DNA of 64,000 nt from Streptomyces sp. M41(2017) (GCF_002078175.1 NZ_MWFK01000002.1:1612001-1676000), one strand, 5' to 3'; shown: positions 42,671 through 51,433, counted from the stretch's first letter. Made by a program: numbers and translations. Notes: a model not told the origin generated them from the letters alone.

Positions 42671-43791
42671 GCCGCCACCAGCTTCCGTGCCGACAGGACG
42701 TCGTCGTAGTGGCCGATGAGCTGGTCGCCCACCGCGGCCCAGGTGCGGCCCTCGACCATGGCGTGACCGGCGGCCCCACAGGCGGCCCGCACGGCGGGGT
42801 CGGCGGCCAGAGTCAGCACCGCGTCCCGCAGGGCGTCGGGGTCGCGGGGCGGTACGAGGAGCCCGGTGCGGCCGTGGTCCACGAGGTCGAGCGGTCCGCC
42901 GGCGGCGGGCGCCACGACGGGTACCCCGCTGGCCATGGCCTCCTGGACGGTCTGGCAGAAGGTCTCGAAGGGGCCGGTGTGCGCGAAGACGTCCAGGGAG
43001 GCGAAGATCCGCGCGAGTTCGTCACCGGTGCGCCGGCCGAGGAAGGCGGCGCCGGGGAGGGCGGCCCGCAGGGTGGTCTCGCTGGGTCCGTCGCCGACCA
43101 CGACGACGCGGACGCCGTCGAGTCCGCAGACCCCGGAGAGCAGTTCGACGTGCTTCTCCGGGGCGAGCCGGCCGACGTAGCCGACGATCAGCTCGCCGTT
43201 CGGGGCCAGCTCGCGGCGGAGCGCCTCGTCCCGGAGAGCGGGCCGGAAGCGCGCCGTGTCGACACCGCGCGCCCAGAGCCGGACACGGGGCACGCCGTGG
43301 GTCTCCAGGTCGGACAGGGCCGCGGTGGACGGAGCGAGCGTCAGGTCGGCGGCTGCGTGCACGGAGCGGATGCGCCGCCACGCGGTCGCCTCACCGGCGC
43401 TGATGTACGTACGGGCGTATCCGGCGAGGTCGGTCTGGTAGACGGCGACGGCGGGGATGCCGAGACGGGAGGCGGCCGCCATGCCGCGGACGCCGAGGAT
43501 GAAGGGGCTGGCCAGGTGGACGAGGTCCGCGCGGTGTTCGGTGATGGCCGCGGCGACGCGTCGGCTGGGGAGGGCGACGCGGACCTGGGGGTAGCCCGGG
43601 AGCGGGAGGGAGGGGACACGGACGACGGGACACGGCGCGAGGACGTCGGGTCCGTTCCCGGCGGAGGTGGCCGGGGCGACGACGAGGGGAGCGTGACCGC
43701 GATCGACGAGGTGCCGGGCGGTCTGGAGCGCGCAGTGGGCCACGCCGTTCACATCGGGGGGAAAGGATTCGGTCACGATGACGACACGCAT
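42667..43791 (-). CDS. GT4-family glycosyltransferase (mannosyltransferase-like)
   Basis: This 374-residue GT-B enzyme begins with the mannosyltransferase-like VTESFPPDVNGVAHCALQTARHL. It has FILGVRGMAAASRLGIPAVAVYQTDLAGYA, WARGVDTARF, GYVGRLAPEKHVELL and the E-x7-E motif in FETFCQTVQEAMASG. It is close in plan to actinobacterial MgtA-type alpha-mannosyltransferases using GDP-mannose, though donor and acceptor are not proven. It is first of the coupled trio GT4-GT4-SGNH. About 140 non-coding bases separate it from the HEAT-repeat gene. Confidence 0.9.
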   Translation of the reverse strand: MRVVIVTESFPPDVNGVAHCALQTARHLVDRGHAPLVVAPATSAGNGPDVLAPCPVVRVPSLPLPGYPQVRVALPSRRVAAAITEHRADLVHLASPFILGVRGMAAASRLGIPAVAVYQTDLAGYARTYISAGEATAWRRIRSVHAAADLTLAPSTAALSDLETHGVPRVRLWARGVDTARFRPALRDEALRRELAPNGELIVGYVGRLAPEKHVELLSGVCGLDGVRVVVVGDGPSETTLRAALPGAAFLGRRTGDELARIFASLDVFAHTGPFETFCQTVQEAMASGVPVVAPAAGGPLDLVDHGRTGLLVPPRDPDALRDAVLTLAADPAVRAACGAAGHAMVEGRTWAAVGDQLIGHYDDVLSARKLVAA

Positions 43792-43930
43792 ACGGGTGTT
43801 CTCGCCGTACTGGACGTGCCCGCGTCAACGTCGATCTTTGCCGACGGTGAACGTCCCGTGAGCGTTGCGCACCGCACCCGGCCAGGTCAGCCCCTGTCCA
43901 CGCGACTCCGGCCCACGGGCCACCGCCCGT

Positions 43931-45349
43931 TCACACGGCGGGCATGTCGGGCCCGATCCGGCTCCTGACCGCTGTCTGGACCTCGGCCTCCTCGGCCGGA
44001 TCCGCCGCCAGTCGGCGCAGTTGGTCCACCACGCGCGCGTCGCCGGTCTCGGCGTGCCGTGCGGCGGTCTCGCGGGTGGTCTCCTCGCAGTCCCACAGGC
44101 ACTCGACGGCGAAGCCGGCGGGAAAGGAGGGGTCGGTGACGGCCAGGGCCCGCGCGGCCCGCTGGCGCAGGTGCGAGGAGGCGGTCTCCCGGTAGATGTG
44201 GCGCAGGACGGGTGCGGCGCAGGCGATGCCGAGCCGTCCGGTGCCGTCGACGAGGGTCCACAGCGTCGGCGCGTCGGGTCCTTCGCCCCGTACGGCCTCG
44301 CGCAGGGCGCCCAGCACGAGGTCGCGGTCCTGTGCTCCGCCGCGGCAGGCGAGGACGCGTCCGGCGGCGGCGCCGAGGGCGTCGGGCCGGTGCGCCCATC
44401 CGCGGGCCCGGTCGACCGCGGCGGCGCCGCGCATCCGCTCGAAGGCGTCGACGGCGGCCTCGGTGACACCGGTCGAGCCGTTCGCCACGGCCGCCTCGAT
44501 CAGATCGAGGGCGTCGGGGTCGTTGCCGTCGGCGAGGTAGCGCAGGGCCGTGCAGCGCGCTCCCTCGGCGCCGTCGCGCGCCGCCTCGACGATCTCGGGC
44601 CGGTCCTCGGGGCCGGCGACGGCGGTCAGGCAGCGGGCGGCCGGCACATACAGCGCGGCTCCGCGGTCGATGCCCTGCTGGGCCCAGTCGAAGACGGCCT
44701 GCACGCTCCAGCCGGGGCGAGGCCCGGACGGGCGCATCTGGCGCTGCCAGCGGTCGAAGGACCCTGCCTCCTGGGCGGCACGCACGCGTGCGGCGACGGA
44801 GGGGCGCGGGTCGTCGGCCCACAGCCGCCAGGGCCGTGGTTCGAACGCGTCGCGCACGGCGGCGGTGAGGGCGGCCTCGCCCTCGGGGTCGGCCGGGAAC
44901 CGGGCGAGGGTCGGGACGGCGAGCGCCCGCAGCCCGGCGTCGTCGTCCCGCAGGGCGAGTTCGTCGAGGGCCCAGGCCCAATTGGTGCCGGTGGCGGCGT
45001 ACCTGCGCAGCAGCGCGAGGGCGTCCTGCCTGCCGTAGGAGGCGAGGTGTCCGAGGACCGCGAGGGACAGCCCCGTGCGGGACTCGCAGTCGTCGAGGAC
45101 GTCCTCGGCGTCGAAGAGGTGCCGCTCGATCTCGTCCAGCCCGCCGGCCAGATCGAGGTAGAGACGGGCGTAGTACAGGGAGCGGTTCTCCACCTGCCAG
45201 TCGTGGCGGGGATCCCGCAGCACACAGTGGTTCAGCGCCGCGAGCGCTTCGGCGCGCGGTGCGGTGAGCGCGTGCAGCGTGCCGTCGCCGCGGCCCCTCT
45301 GGAGCAGGCCGAGCAGCGTACCGCTGGGCGCTATGACCGGATCGAACAT
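43931..45349 (-). CDS. HEAT-repeat protein
   Basis: I chose the ATG at 45349 (472 residues) because TGAGG lies about ten bases upstream; a GTG 15 bases earlier is an alternative. From about residue 80 the protein is a series of helix pairs of about 30 residues (DALALLRRYAATGTNWAWALDELALRDDDAGLRALAVPTLARF; ARCTALRYLADGNDPDALDLIEAAVA), typical of HEAT/armadillo-like scaffolds. No catalytic domain is visible. It probably binds another protein. Transcribed away from an ankyrin-repeat gene 300 bases upstream on the same strand. Confidence 0.85.
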   Translation of the reverse strand: MFDPVIAPSGTLLGLLQRGRGDGTLHALTAPRAEALAALNHCVLRDPRHDWQVENRSLYYARLYLDLAGGLDEIERHLFDAEDVLDDCESRTGLSLAVLGHLASYGRQDALALLRRYAATGTNWAWALDELALRDDDAGLRALAVPTLARFPADPEGEAALTAAVRDAFEPRPWRLWADDPRPSVAARVRAAQEAGSFDRWQRQMRPSGPRPGWSVQAVFDWAQQGIDRGAALYVPAARCLTAVAGPEDRPEIVEAARDGAEGARCTALRYLADGNDPDALDLIEAAVANGSTGVTEAAVDAFERMRGAAAVDRARGWAHRPDALGAAAGRVLACRGGAQDRDLVLGALREAVRGEGPDAPTLWTLVDGTGRLGIACAAPVLRHIYRETASSHLRQRAARALAVTDPSFPAGFAVECLWDCEETTRETAARHAETGDARVVDQLRRLAADPAEEAEVQTAVRSRIGPDMPAV

Positions 45350-45649
45350 GGGAAACAGCCTCACATCAAGCGTCGACGCAACCGGGATCCTGCATTACCT
45401 GGCCGCGTGACAACACGTCGGGGCGCCCGCCGTCTCTTGCTTGCTGTAGACCATCTTCCTCTGCCTCTCGTCGGTGGCCCATACGGGCCGCGTCACGGTC
45501 CGCGCGGTGCGGCAACATCTGCCCGGCCATCACGTCCGTGAATCACGTCGTCATGATGACTCGGCAGTTCTTCCTGCCGCGACCGTATTTCCGGCGGCCC
45601 CGTTCCGCCTCCCCTTTTTCTTGCGTCGCGCCTGGTCAGAGCGCCGACG
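45350..45649. other. 300-bp gap between HEAT-repeat and ankyrin genes
   Basis: I see no gene, tRNA or strong hairpin here. The stretch is less GC-rich than its flanks and presumably carries the promoter of the leftward HEAT-repeat gene. Confidence 0.4.
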
Positions 45650-46042
45650 TCAGAGCGCGCCGAACAGTTCGAGCACGTCGGTCTTGGCGAACATGCGGGC
45701 CGTGTCGACCGCCGAGGGCGTGCCCGCGGCCGGATCGGCACCGGCGGCCAGGAGAACCCGGACGACCGCGTCCTCGCCCTTGAAGACGGCCCCCGCGAGC
45801 GGGGTCTGGCCGCGGTCGTTGACCCGGTCGGCCTCGGCGCCGCGGTCCAGCAGGGCGCGGACCGCCTCCGCGTGGCCGTGATACGCCGCGAGCATCACGA
45901 GCGAGTCGCCGCGGTCGTTGGTGAGATTCGCCGGAACGCCCGCGTCCACGTACGCCACGAGCGTCTCCGTCTCGCCGCGCCGCGCCAGATCGAAGATCTT
46001 CGTCGCGAGCTCCACGACCTCGGGGTCGGGGACTTCACTCAT
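45650..46042 (-). CDS. Ankyrin-repeat protein
   Basis: This 130-residue soluble protein is nearly all ankyrin repeats: NDRGDSLVMLAAYHGHAEAVRALLDRGAEADR, NDRGQTPLAGAVFKGEDAVVRVLLAAGADP and a final TARMFAKTDVLELF helix. The start ATG at 46042 gives an N-terminal helix before the repeats. Small ankyrin proteins of this size bind and inhibit or protect partner proteins; in some bacteria they sit beside catalases, but no such partner is adjacent here. Divergent from a small membrane protein and FtsK-like gene. Confidence 0.88.
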   Translation of the reverse strand: MSEVPDPEVVELATKIFDLARRGETETLVAYVDAGVPANLTNDRGDSLVMLAAYHGHAEAVRALLDRGAEADRVNDRGQTPLAGAVFKGEDAVVRVLLAAGADPAAGTPSAVDTARMFAKTDVLELFGAL

Positions 46043-46222
46043 CGGGGCGGACCGCCTCTCAGTGCAACCGTTCGGGTGAATCGACAGGGTACTGGCTCCA
46101 CGGGCACATGACCGGCATCGCCTGCGGCAAAGATCACAAAAGGCGCGCAAGGCGCAACAGACCAGCTCAGGCGGCCCAAGAGAGCTCCATCGCACGAGTG
46201 AAAACAGCCGAATTTCACCCAG

Positions 46223-46249
46223 TTGCACCTTTTATCGTATGGATACATT
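46223..46249 (+). promoter_or_regulatory. Possible promoter of the small membrane protein/FtsK-like unit
   Basis: TTGCAC (46223-46228) precedes an unusually AT-rich stretch containing TACATT (46244-46249). The spacer is short (15 bases; 17 if CATTCT is used as -10). This is one of the few AT-rich patches in the window and lies 55 bases before the ATG. Confidence 0.4.
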
Positions 46250-46303
46250 CTGTGATCCTGGAACAACTCATGGTGACTGTCCCCACGAACCAGGAGAGCT
46301 CAA

Positions 46304-46498
46304 ATGATTCTGTCCATGTCAGGCGTCGTCCTTCTCGGCATCATCGTCTTCCTGTTCTTCAAGAAGGACGGGCTGAAGGCGTCGCACGCTCTGGTGGCCG
46401 CACTCTTCGGCTTCTACCTCGCGAGCACGGCCATCGCACCGAGCATCAAGGCCGGCGGGGAGAGCCTGGCGGGCCTCCTCGGCGGGATCAAGTTCTGA
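46304..46498 (+). CDS. 64-residue membrane protein, Spd-like
   Basis: This 64-residue protein is mostly two hydrophobic helices, about residues 2-19 (a run of Val/Leu/Ile/Phe) and 26-45 (ASHALVAALFGFYLASTAI), with a KKDGLK turn between and a glycine-rich end. The ATG has GGAGAG upstream. It lies 40 bases before an FtsK-like ATPase-related gene, an arrangement reminiscent of small Spd proteins beside Tra/FtsK proteins in Streptomyces conjugation loci. Direct function is unknown; a membrane partner of the next protein is the best guess. Confidence 0.8.
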   Translation: MILSMSGVVLLGIIVFLFFKKDGLKASHALVAALFGFYLASTAIAPSIKAGGESLAGLLGGIKF

Positions 46499-46538
46499 CG
46501 ACGTCCCCCCACTTCGTACGCACCTTCAGGAGACAGCA

Positions 46539-48137
46539 GTGGCTCGGCGCCCTCTCCCCCGCATCCTCGTCAACGGCAACGCACACATCGCCAAGAGCCG
46601 GGAGCTGGCCCGGACGGCAGCCGACAGCGCCACCGACGTCCTCCATCCACTGATCACGGTCACTCGTGGACTGCGCCGGCTGGCAGCCGCCGGACGGCGC
46701 AAGTGGGCCGCCACGCCCAAGGACCGGCGCGGACCACTGCTGTTCCTGGTGGCCTCCGTGATCCTGGTGGTGGCTCTGGTGCCGTACGGACCGCTGCTCG
46801 CCGTCATCAGCCTGATGGCGGCGGCAGCCTGGACCGGCCGGGAACGCACCCCGCCGCCCCCGACCGGTCCCGACGAGGCACAGACCGGACGCCTCCAGTC
46901 GCTCTACGAGGCCCTCGTGCCGTACTTCTCCGCGGCCGAGGACCCCGCTCCCCTCTACGCCCACGGCGGCGACTGGGAGAAGGCCTTCGCCTCGTACGAC
47001 TTCGACGACGACGGCCGGGTCTCCCGTCTCCTCGTCCGCTACCCGGCGTACTTCACCGACGGCGAGCCGGACGCCCGCGCTCGGATCGAACAGCTGCTGT
47101 ACGCCAAGTCGGGCCGCGGCCGCGAGTACCACTTCGAGTGGGACGAGGAGGGCAACGAACTCACGGTCACCGTCCTGCCGCCGCTGCCCACCGACATCAC
47201 CGCCCAGCGCTTCGTCACCGCGCCCGGTGAGACGGTCCTCGGCTTCACCGACCCCACCGACGTCCAGCGCACGCTCCCCCTCACCTACGGCGAGGAGCAG
47301 CGGGACGTCCCGCCGGTCGTCTGGCGCACCGGCGTCCGCTCGACGGAACCGCACCTGCTCATCGCGGGCGAACCGGGCACCGGCACGACCACACTCGTGC
47401 GTTCCATCGCTCTCCAGGCCCTTCAGTACGGCGACGTCGTCATCGTCGACGGCGGCGGCACCGGCGAGTACGCGTGCCTGACCGGGCGGGACGGCGTCCT
47501 GGCCGTCGAGTGCGGAACGGCCGGCGCGCTCGGCAGCCTGGAGTGGGCGGCGAACGAGACGGAGCGGCGGCTGATCGCCGCGAACCGCGCTCTCCAGTCG
47601 GGGCATCCCACTCCGGACGACATCAAGAACCCGCTGTGGATCCTGGTCGACCGGCCGACCGCGCTGGCCCACCTGGCCACCGCCGACGGCCGCACGGACC
47701 CGCAGTCGCTGCTCCAGGTGCCCCTGCGGCACGGCCGGGCGGCCGGTGTCACGGTCGTGGTGGCCGAGCACTTCGAGCACCTCGACTTCCTCAGCGACGC
47801 GGTACGGCAGCACACCCGCGCGCGCGTGGTGCTCGGACCGGCCTCCGCGGGCCAGCTGGAGATGATCCTCGGGGCGCCGCCGCACACCACGCCGACCCGC
47901 GACGTGCCGCCCGGTCGCGGCTACGCCCGGCTGGGCACGGGACCCGTCCTGCGCCTCCAGGTCCCGGCCACGCCCGACCCGTACGACGACGCGACGAGCG
48001 AGACGCAACGGCGGGCAGTGCTCGACCTCCTCCCGGAGCGGACCACTCCGGCGGACGCGGAGCCGGTCCCCTCGGAACCGGTCCCCTCGGAGCCGGTCCC
48101 CTCGGAGGTCGCCGGGGTCGCGGTCGCGGAGGGATAG
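46539..48137 (+). CDS. FtsK/SpoIIIE-like membrane protein with degenerate nucleotide site
   Basis: This 532-residue protein has a basic N-terminus, two hydrophobic helices at about 65-100 and a RecA-like domain from about 240. The Walker A position reads GEPGTGTTTL at residues 277-286, with threonine where the invariant lysine of GxxGxGK[ST] should be. The Walker B strand WILVDRP (Asp371) has Arg where a Glu often sits. GDVVIVDGGGTGEYA and LLQVPLRHGRAAGVTVVVAEH resemble FtsK-fold regions. It may bind nucleotide poorly or act as a scaffold. Near the C-terminus PVPSE is repeated three times. The GTG has CAGGAG upstream. Confidence 0.82.
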   Translation: MARRPLPRILVNGNAHIAKSRELARTAADSATDVLHPLITVTRGLRRLAAAGRRKWAATPKDRRGPLLFLVASVILVVALVPYGPLLAVISLMAAAAWTGRERTPPPPTGPDEAQTGRLQSLYEALVPYFSAAEDPAPLYAHGGDWEKAFASYDFDDDGRVSRLLVRYPAYFTDGEPDARARIEQLLYAKSGRGREYHFEWDEEGNELTVTVLPPLPTDITAQRFVTAPGETVLGFTDPTDVQRTLPLTYGEEQRDVPPVVWRTGVRSTEPHLLIAGEPGTGTTTLVRSIALQALQYGDVVIVDGGGTGEYACLTGRDGVLAVECGTAGALGSLEWAANETERRLIAANRALQSGHPTPDDIKNPLWILVDRPTALAHLATADGRTDPQSLLQVPLRHGRAAGVTVVVAEHFEHLDFLSDAVRQHTRARVVLGPASAGQLEMILGAPPHTTPTRDVPPGRGYARLGTGPVLRLQVPATPDPYDDATSETQRRAVLDLLPERTTPADAEPVPSEPVPSEPVPSEVAGVAVAEG

Positions 48138-48146
48138 AGCCTCCCC

Positions 48147-48187
48147 GGGCGAGTCGTCCACCGCGTCCCACGGCGGACGACTCGCCC
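48147..48187. terminator. Hairpin after the FtsK-like gene
   Basis: Arms GGGCGAGTCGTCC and GGACGACTCGCCC (13 bp, perfect) with a 15-base loop. It is the first of two hairpins in this convergent gap. Confidence 0.75.
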
Positions 48188-48204
48188 GAGAGCTTGACGC
48201 GTAC

Positions 48205-48247
48205 GACACAGGGGCGGAGACCCGAGCCGGGTCTCCGCCCCTGTGTC
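48205..48247. terminator. 19-bp perfect hairpin between converging genes
   Basis: Arms GACACAGGGGCGGAGACCC and GGGTCTCCGCCCCTGTGTC pair perfectly around a 5-base loop. Being symmetrical, it can end transcription of both the FtsK-like and the MocR gene. Confidence 0.9.
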
Positions 48248-48318
48248 ATGCCGCCTGTCCTTTCACCGACCGGACAGGCGGCCGGACGCCGCCTGCGCCG
48301 TCCGGGCCACGAACGCTT

Positions 48319-49818
48319 CTAGGCCACGAACGTGCGCGGGCTGTCGTCGCCCCCGCTGACACCCGTCTCCACGAGGCGGGCCGCCGCGGCGAGCCGCATC
48401 GCCGCCTCGTCCGCGACCGCGCCGCCCACGGTGAAGGGCAGCCGCACATAGCCTTCGAAGGCACCGTCCACCCCGAAGCGGGGCCCGGACGGGACCCGGA
48501 CGCCCACCCGCTCGCCGACCTCGGCGAGCCGCGAGCCGGACAGCCCGCCCGTCCGCACCCACAACGTCAGACCGCCGCGCGGAACCGAGAACTCCCACCC
48601 GGGCAGTTCCCTGCGGACCGCCGTGACGAGAGCGTCGCGGTTCTCCCGGGCCTGCGACCGGCGAATGCCCACCGCCTCCTCCCAGCCCCCGGTGCTGAGC
48701 AGCCAGTTCACGGCCAGCTGTTCCAGCACGGGCGTGCCGAGGTCGGCATACGCGCGCGCGGCGACCAGGGAGCGGATGACGTCCGGAGCGGCCCTCACCC
48801 ACCCGATCCGCATGCCCGCCCAGAAGGCCTTGCTCGCCGAACCGACGGTGATCACGGTCGAACCGGCCGGATCGAACCCGCACACCGGCCGGGGCATCTC
48901 GACCCCGTCGTCCAGGTGGAGTTCGCTCATCGTCTCGTCGACGACCAGCACGGTCCCCGCCGAGCGGGCCGCGTCCACCAGTCCCCGCCGCTGCTCCTCG
49001 CTCGCGAGCGCCCCGGTCGGGTTGTGGAAGTCGGCCACCACGTAGGCGAGCCGGGGCGCGGCCTCGCGCAGGACCTGCCGCCAGCGGTCCATGTCCCAGC
49101 CGGAGAGCCCCTCGGCCATCGCGACGGGTACCAGCCGAGCCCCCGCCTCGCGCATCAGCTGGAGGATGTTGGCGTAGGAGGGCGACTCGACCGCGATGCG
49201 CTCACCCCGGCCCCCGAACAGATGGCAGATCGCGTCGATGGCGCCCATCGCGCCGGTGGTCACCATGATCTGCTCGGGCATGGTCGGGATCCCGCGCGCG
49301 GTGTACCGCTCGGCCAGCATGGCGCGCAGGGCGGGCAGCCCGGCGGGGTAGTCGCCATGCGTGTGCGCGTACGGCGGCAGCTCCTCCAGCGCGCCCTGCA
49401 CGGCGCGCGTCAGCCACGGCTCGGGGGCGGGCAGCGCGGCGCAGCCCAGGTCGATCATCGACCCGAGGGTCTCGGGCGGCAGGGGCTCCAGCCCGCGTGC
49501 GGGCAGCGGGTTCCCGGCGGGCACGGCGGTCCAGCTGCCGGCTCCGCGCCGGGACTCCAGGAAACCCTCCGCGCGCAGCGCCTCGTAGGCGGCGGCGACG
49601 GTCGTACGGCTGACGGACAGGGCCAGCGCCAGTTCGCGCTCGGCGGGCAGCCGCGCGGCGACCGGAACGCGTCCTTCGAGCACGAGCAGGCGGACGCCGT
49701 CGGCGAGCGCGCGGTACGCGGGCGGGCGCCGGGTCCCGGGCCCCGCGGGGCGCTCCTGCTGGGAGTTGAGGAGCCGGGCGAGCTGAGCGGCCCCCACCGC
49801 CGAAGTCCACTGCGCCAT
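48319..49818 (-). CDS. MocR/PdxR-type regulator (GntR DNA-binding plus aminotransferase-like domain)
   Basis: This 499-residue regulator joins an N-terminal GntR winged helix (ERELALALSVSRTTVAAAYEALRAEGFLESRRGAGSW, about 60-95) to a fold-type I aminotransferase-like domain. That domain keeps VADFHNPTGAL and the PLP-lysine motif VGSASKAFWAGMRIGW. MocR proteins sense PLP or aldimine ligands and often control a divergent gene. Here the divergent gene is a YczE-like membrane protein, a partner often seen for this group in actinobacteria. The ATG at 49818 is the only plausible start. Confidence 0.92.
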   Translation of the reverse strand: MAQWTSAVGAAQLARLLNSQQERPAGPGTRRPPAYRALADGVRLLVLEGRVPVAARLPAERELALALSVSRTTVAAAYEALRAEGFLESRRGAGSWTAVPAGNPLPARGLEPLPPETLGSMIDLGCAALPAPEPWLTRAVQGALEELPPYAHTHGDYPAGLPALRAMLAERYTARGIPTMPEQIMVTTGAMGAIDAICHLFGGRGERIAVESPSYANILQLMREAGARLVPVAMAEGLSGWDMDRWRQVLREAAPRLAYVVADFHNPTGALASEEQRRGLVDAARSAGTVLVVDETMSELHLDDGVEMPRPVCGFDPAGSTVITVGSASKAFWAGMRIGWVRAAPDVIRSLVAARAYADLGTPVLEQLAVNWLLSTGGWEEAVGIRRSQARENRDALVTAVRRELPGWEFSVPRGGLTLWVRTGGLSGSRLAEVGERVGVRVPSGPRFGVDGAFEGYVRLPFTVGGAVADEAAMRLAAAARLVETGVSGGDDSPRTFVA

Positions 49819-49842
49819 GATTCCAGTCCACCTTCCCCGAAT

Positions 49843-49896
49843 TGGCCATGGTTACGGCCACTTCCCACGCCACAGAGTGTCATGGGTCAGGCCACT
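49843..49896. promoter_or_regulatory. Candidate MocR operator region, divergent promoters
   Basis: TGGCCATGGTTACGGCCA at 49843-49860 has 5-bp inverted arms, and GGCCACT is directly repeated at 49856-49862 and 49890-49896, 34 bases apart. MocR regulators commonly bind direct repeats with an added inverted half-site. The region lies between the regulator and its divergent gene. Confidence 0.45.
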
Positions 49897-49917
49897 ATCA
49901 CCACCGGGGGGCATCCC

Positions 49918-50628
49918 ATGACCGCACGTTCCGAGTCCGCACCCGTCCCGGACTCGGCGCCCGACCCCGCCGTGCCCTCCGGCCCGCGGCGACTCCCCCG
50001 CCGTCTCGTCCAGCTCTACGCCGGCCTGGCCCTGTACGGCGGGAGTTCGGCCCTGCTCGTGGAGGCGGGACTGGGCCTGGAGCCGTGGAACGTGCTGCAC
50101 CAGGGGCTGGCCGAGCTGACCGGTCTGACGATCGGCGTGGTGTCGATCATCGTGGGCGCGGCCGTGCTGCTGCTGTGGATCCCGCTGCGCCAACGCCCCG
50201 GGCTCGGCACGGTGTCCAACGTCTTCGTGGTCGGCATCGCCATGGACGGCACGCTCGCCGTCGTTCCCGACACGCACTCCCTGGCCGTACGTGTCCCGCT
50301 GCTGCTGGCGGGTGTGGTGCTGAACGGCATGGCGACCGGTCTCTACATCACGGCGGCCTTCGGTCCGGGACCCCGGGACGGTCTGATGACCGGACTGCAC
50401 CGGCGCACGGGCCGCTCGGTGCGTCTCGTCCGTACGGTCCTCGAAGTGGCCGTCGTCGCGACCGGCTTCGCGCTGGGCGGCACGGTGGGCGTCGGCACGG
50501 TCCTGTACGCCGTCGCCATCGGACCGCTCGCACAGCTCTTCCTGCGGGTGTTCGCCGCCCGGCCGGCACCGGCCGGCAGCGCCTCCGTTGCCACCGGTCA
50601 ACCGGAGGGCGCCATACTGCCCGGGTGA
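49918..50628 (+). CDS. YczE/YitT-like integral membrane protein
   Basis: This 236-residue protein from the ATG at 49918 has about five to six hydrophobic helices, starting LVQLYAGLALYGGSSALLVEAGLGLEPWNVLHQGLAELTG. That glycine-rich segment with G-L-x-PWNVLHQGL is typical of YczE/YyaS/YitT proteins. An ATG 39 bases earlier is possible but lies nearer the putative operator. Divergent from the MocR gene, which probably regulates it. Transport of a vitamin B6- or amino acid-related compound is a guess. Its stop overlaps the GDPD start as GTGA. Confidence 0.85.
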   Translation: MTARSESAPVPDSAPDPAVPSGPRRLPRRLVQLYAGLALYGGSSALLVEAGLGLEPWNVLHQGLAELTGLTIGVVSIIVGAAVLLLWIPLRQRPGLGTVSNVFVVGIAMDGTLAVVPDTHSLAVRVPLLLAGVVLNGMATGLYITAAFGPGPRDGLMTGLHRRTGRSVRLVRTVLEVAVVATGFALGGTVGVGTVLYAVAIGPLAQLFLRVFAARPAPAGSASVATGQPEGAILPG

Positions 50629-51392
50629 GCACGCGCATACGCCACCCGTACCTCGACCACCCCGGCCCGATCCCCTTCGCCCACCGGGGCGGTTCGGCGG
50701 ACGGTCTGGAGAACACGCTGACCCAGTTCCGGCGGGCGGTGGACGCCGGGTACCGCTACATCGAGACCGACGTGCACGCGACGGCGGACGGCAGGCTCGT
50801 CGCCTTCCACGACGTGACCCTCGACCGGGTCACGGACGGCGCGGGCCGGATCTCCGACCTCCCCTGGGAGGACGTACGCCACGCGCGCGTGGCGGGCACC
50901 GAGCCGGTGCCCCTCTTCGAGGAACTGCTCGAGACGTTCCCCGAGGTGCACTGGAACGTCGACGTGAAGGCCGAACCCGCCCTCCTGCCGCTGCTGGACC
51001 TGATCGGCCGCACGGACGCCTGGGACCGGGTCTGCGTCGGCTCGTTCTCCGAGGCGCGCGTCGTCCGCGCCCAGCACCTGGCCGGCCCCCGGCTCGCGAC
51101 CTCCTTCGGCACTCGGGGGGTACTGAACCTGCGGCTGCGCTCATGGGGCGTCCCGGCCGCGGTCCGCCGCTCGGCGATCGCGGCACAGGTCCCCGAGGCC
51201 CAGTCCGGTGTGCCGGTCGTCGACCGTCGCTTCGTGCGCGCCGCCCACGCGCGCGGGCTCCAGGTGCACGTCTGGACCGTGAACGAACCGCAACGCATGC
51301 ACCGGCTCCTGGACCTGGGGGTCGATGGCATCATGACCGATCACATCGACACACTGCGCAAGGTCCTGGAAGACCGGGGCAGCTGGTTCTGA
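50625..51392 (+). CDS. Glycerophosphodiester phosphodiesterase (GDPD family)
   Basis: This 255-residue cytoplasmic GDPD protein has the catalytic HRGG early (FAHRGGSADGLENT), the metal-site ETDVHATADGRLVAFHD and a second active-site segment VHWNVDVK. The C-terminal VWTVNEPQRMHRLLDLGVDGIMTD is standard. It hydrolyses glycerophosphodiesters to glycerol-3-phosphate and an alcohol. The GTG overlaps the previous stop by 4 bases and an MFS gene begins 41 bases downstream. Confidence 0.93.
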   Translation: MSTRIRHPYLDHPGPIPFAHRGGSADGLENTLTQFRRAVDAGYRYIETDVHATADGRLVAFHDVTLDRVTDGAGRISDLPWEDVRHARVAGTEPVPLFEELLETFPEVHWNVDVKAEPALLPLLDLIGRTDAWDRVCVGSFSEARVVRAQHLAGPRLATSFGTRGVLNLRLRSWGVPAAVRRSAIAAQVPEAQSGVPVVDRRFVRAAHARGLQVHVWTVNEPQRMHRLLDLGVDGIMTDHIDTLRKVLEDRGSWF

Positions 51393-51433
51393 GCCTGTTC
51401 GCGCGGTCCGTTCACGGGGAAACGAGGGCACGG

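Noticed and set aside
46146..46156. GGCGCAACAG upstream of the small membrane protein as a third IclR site
   Set aside because: Only part of one arm matches and no left arm occurs at the 28-base offset.
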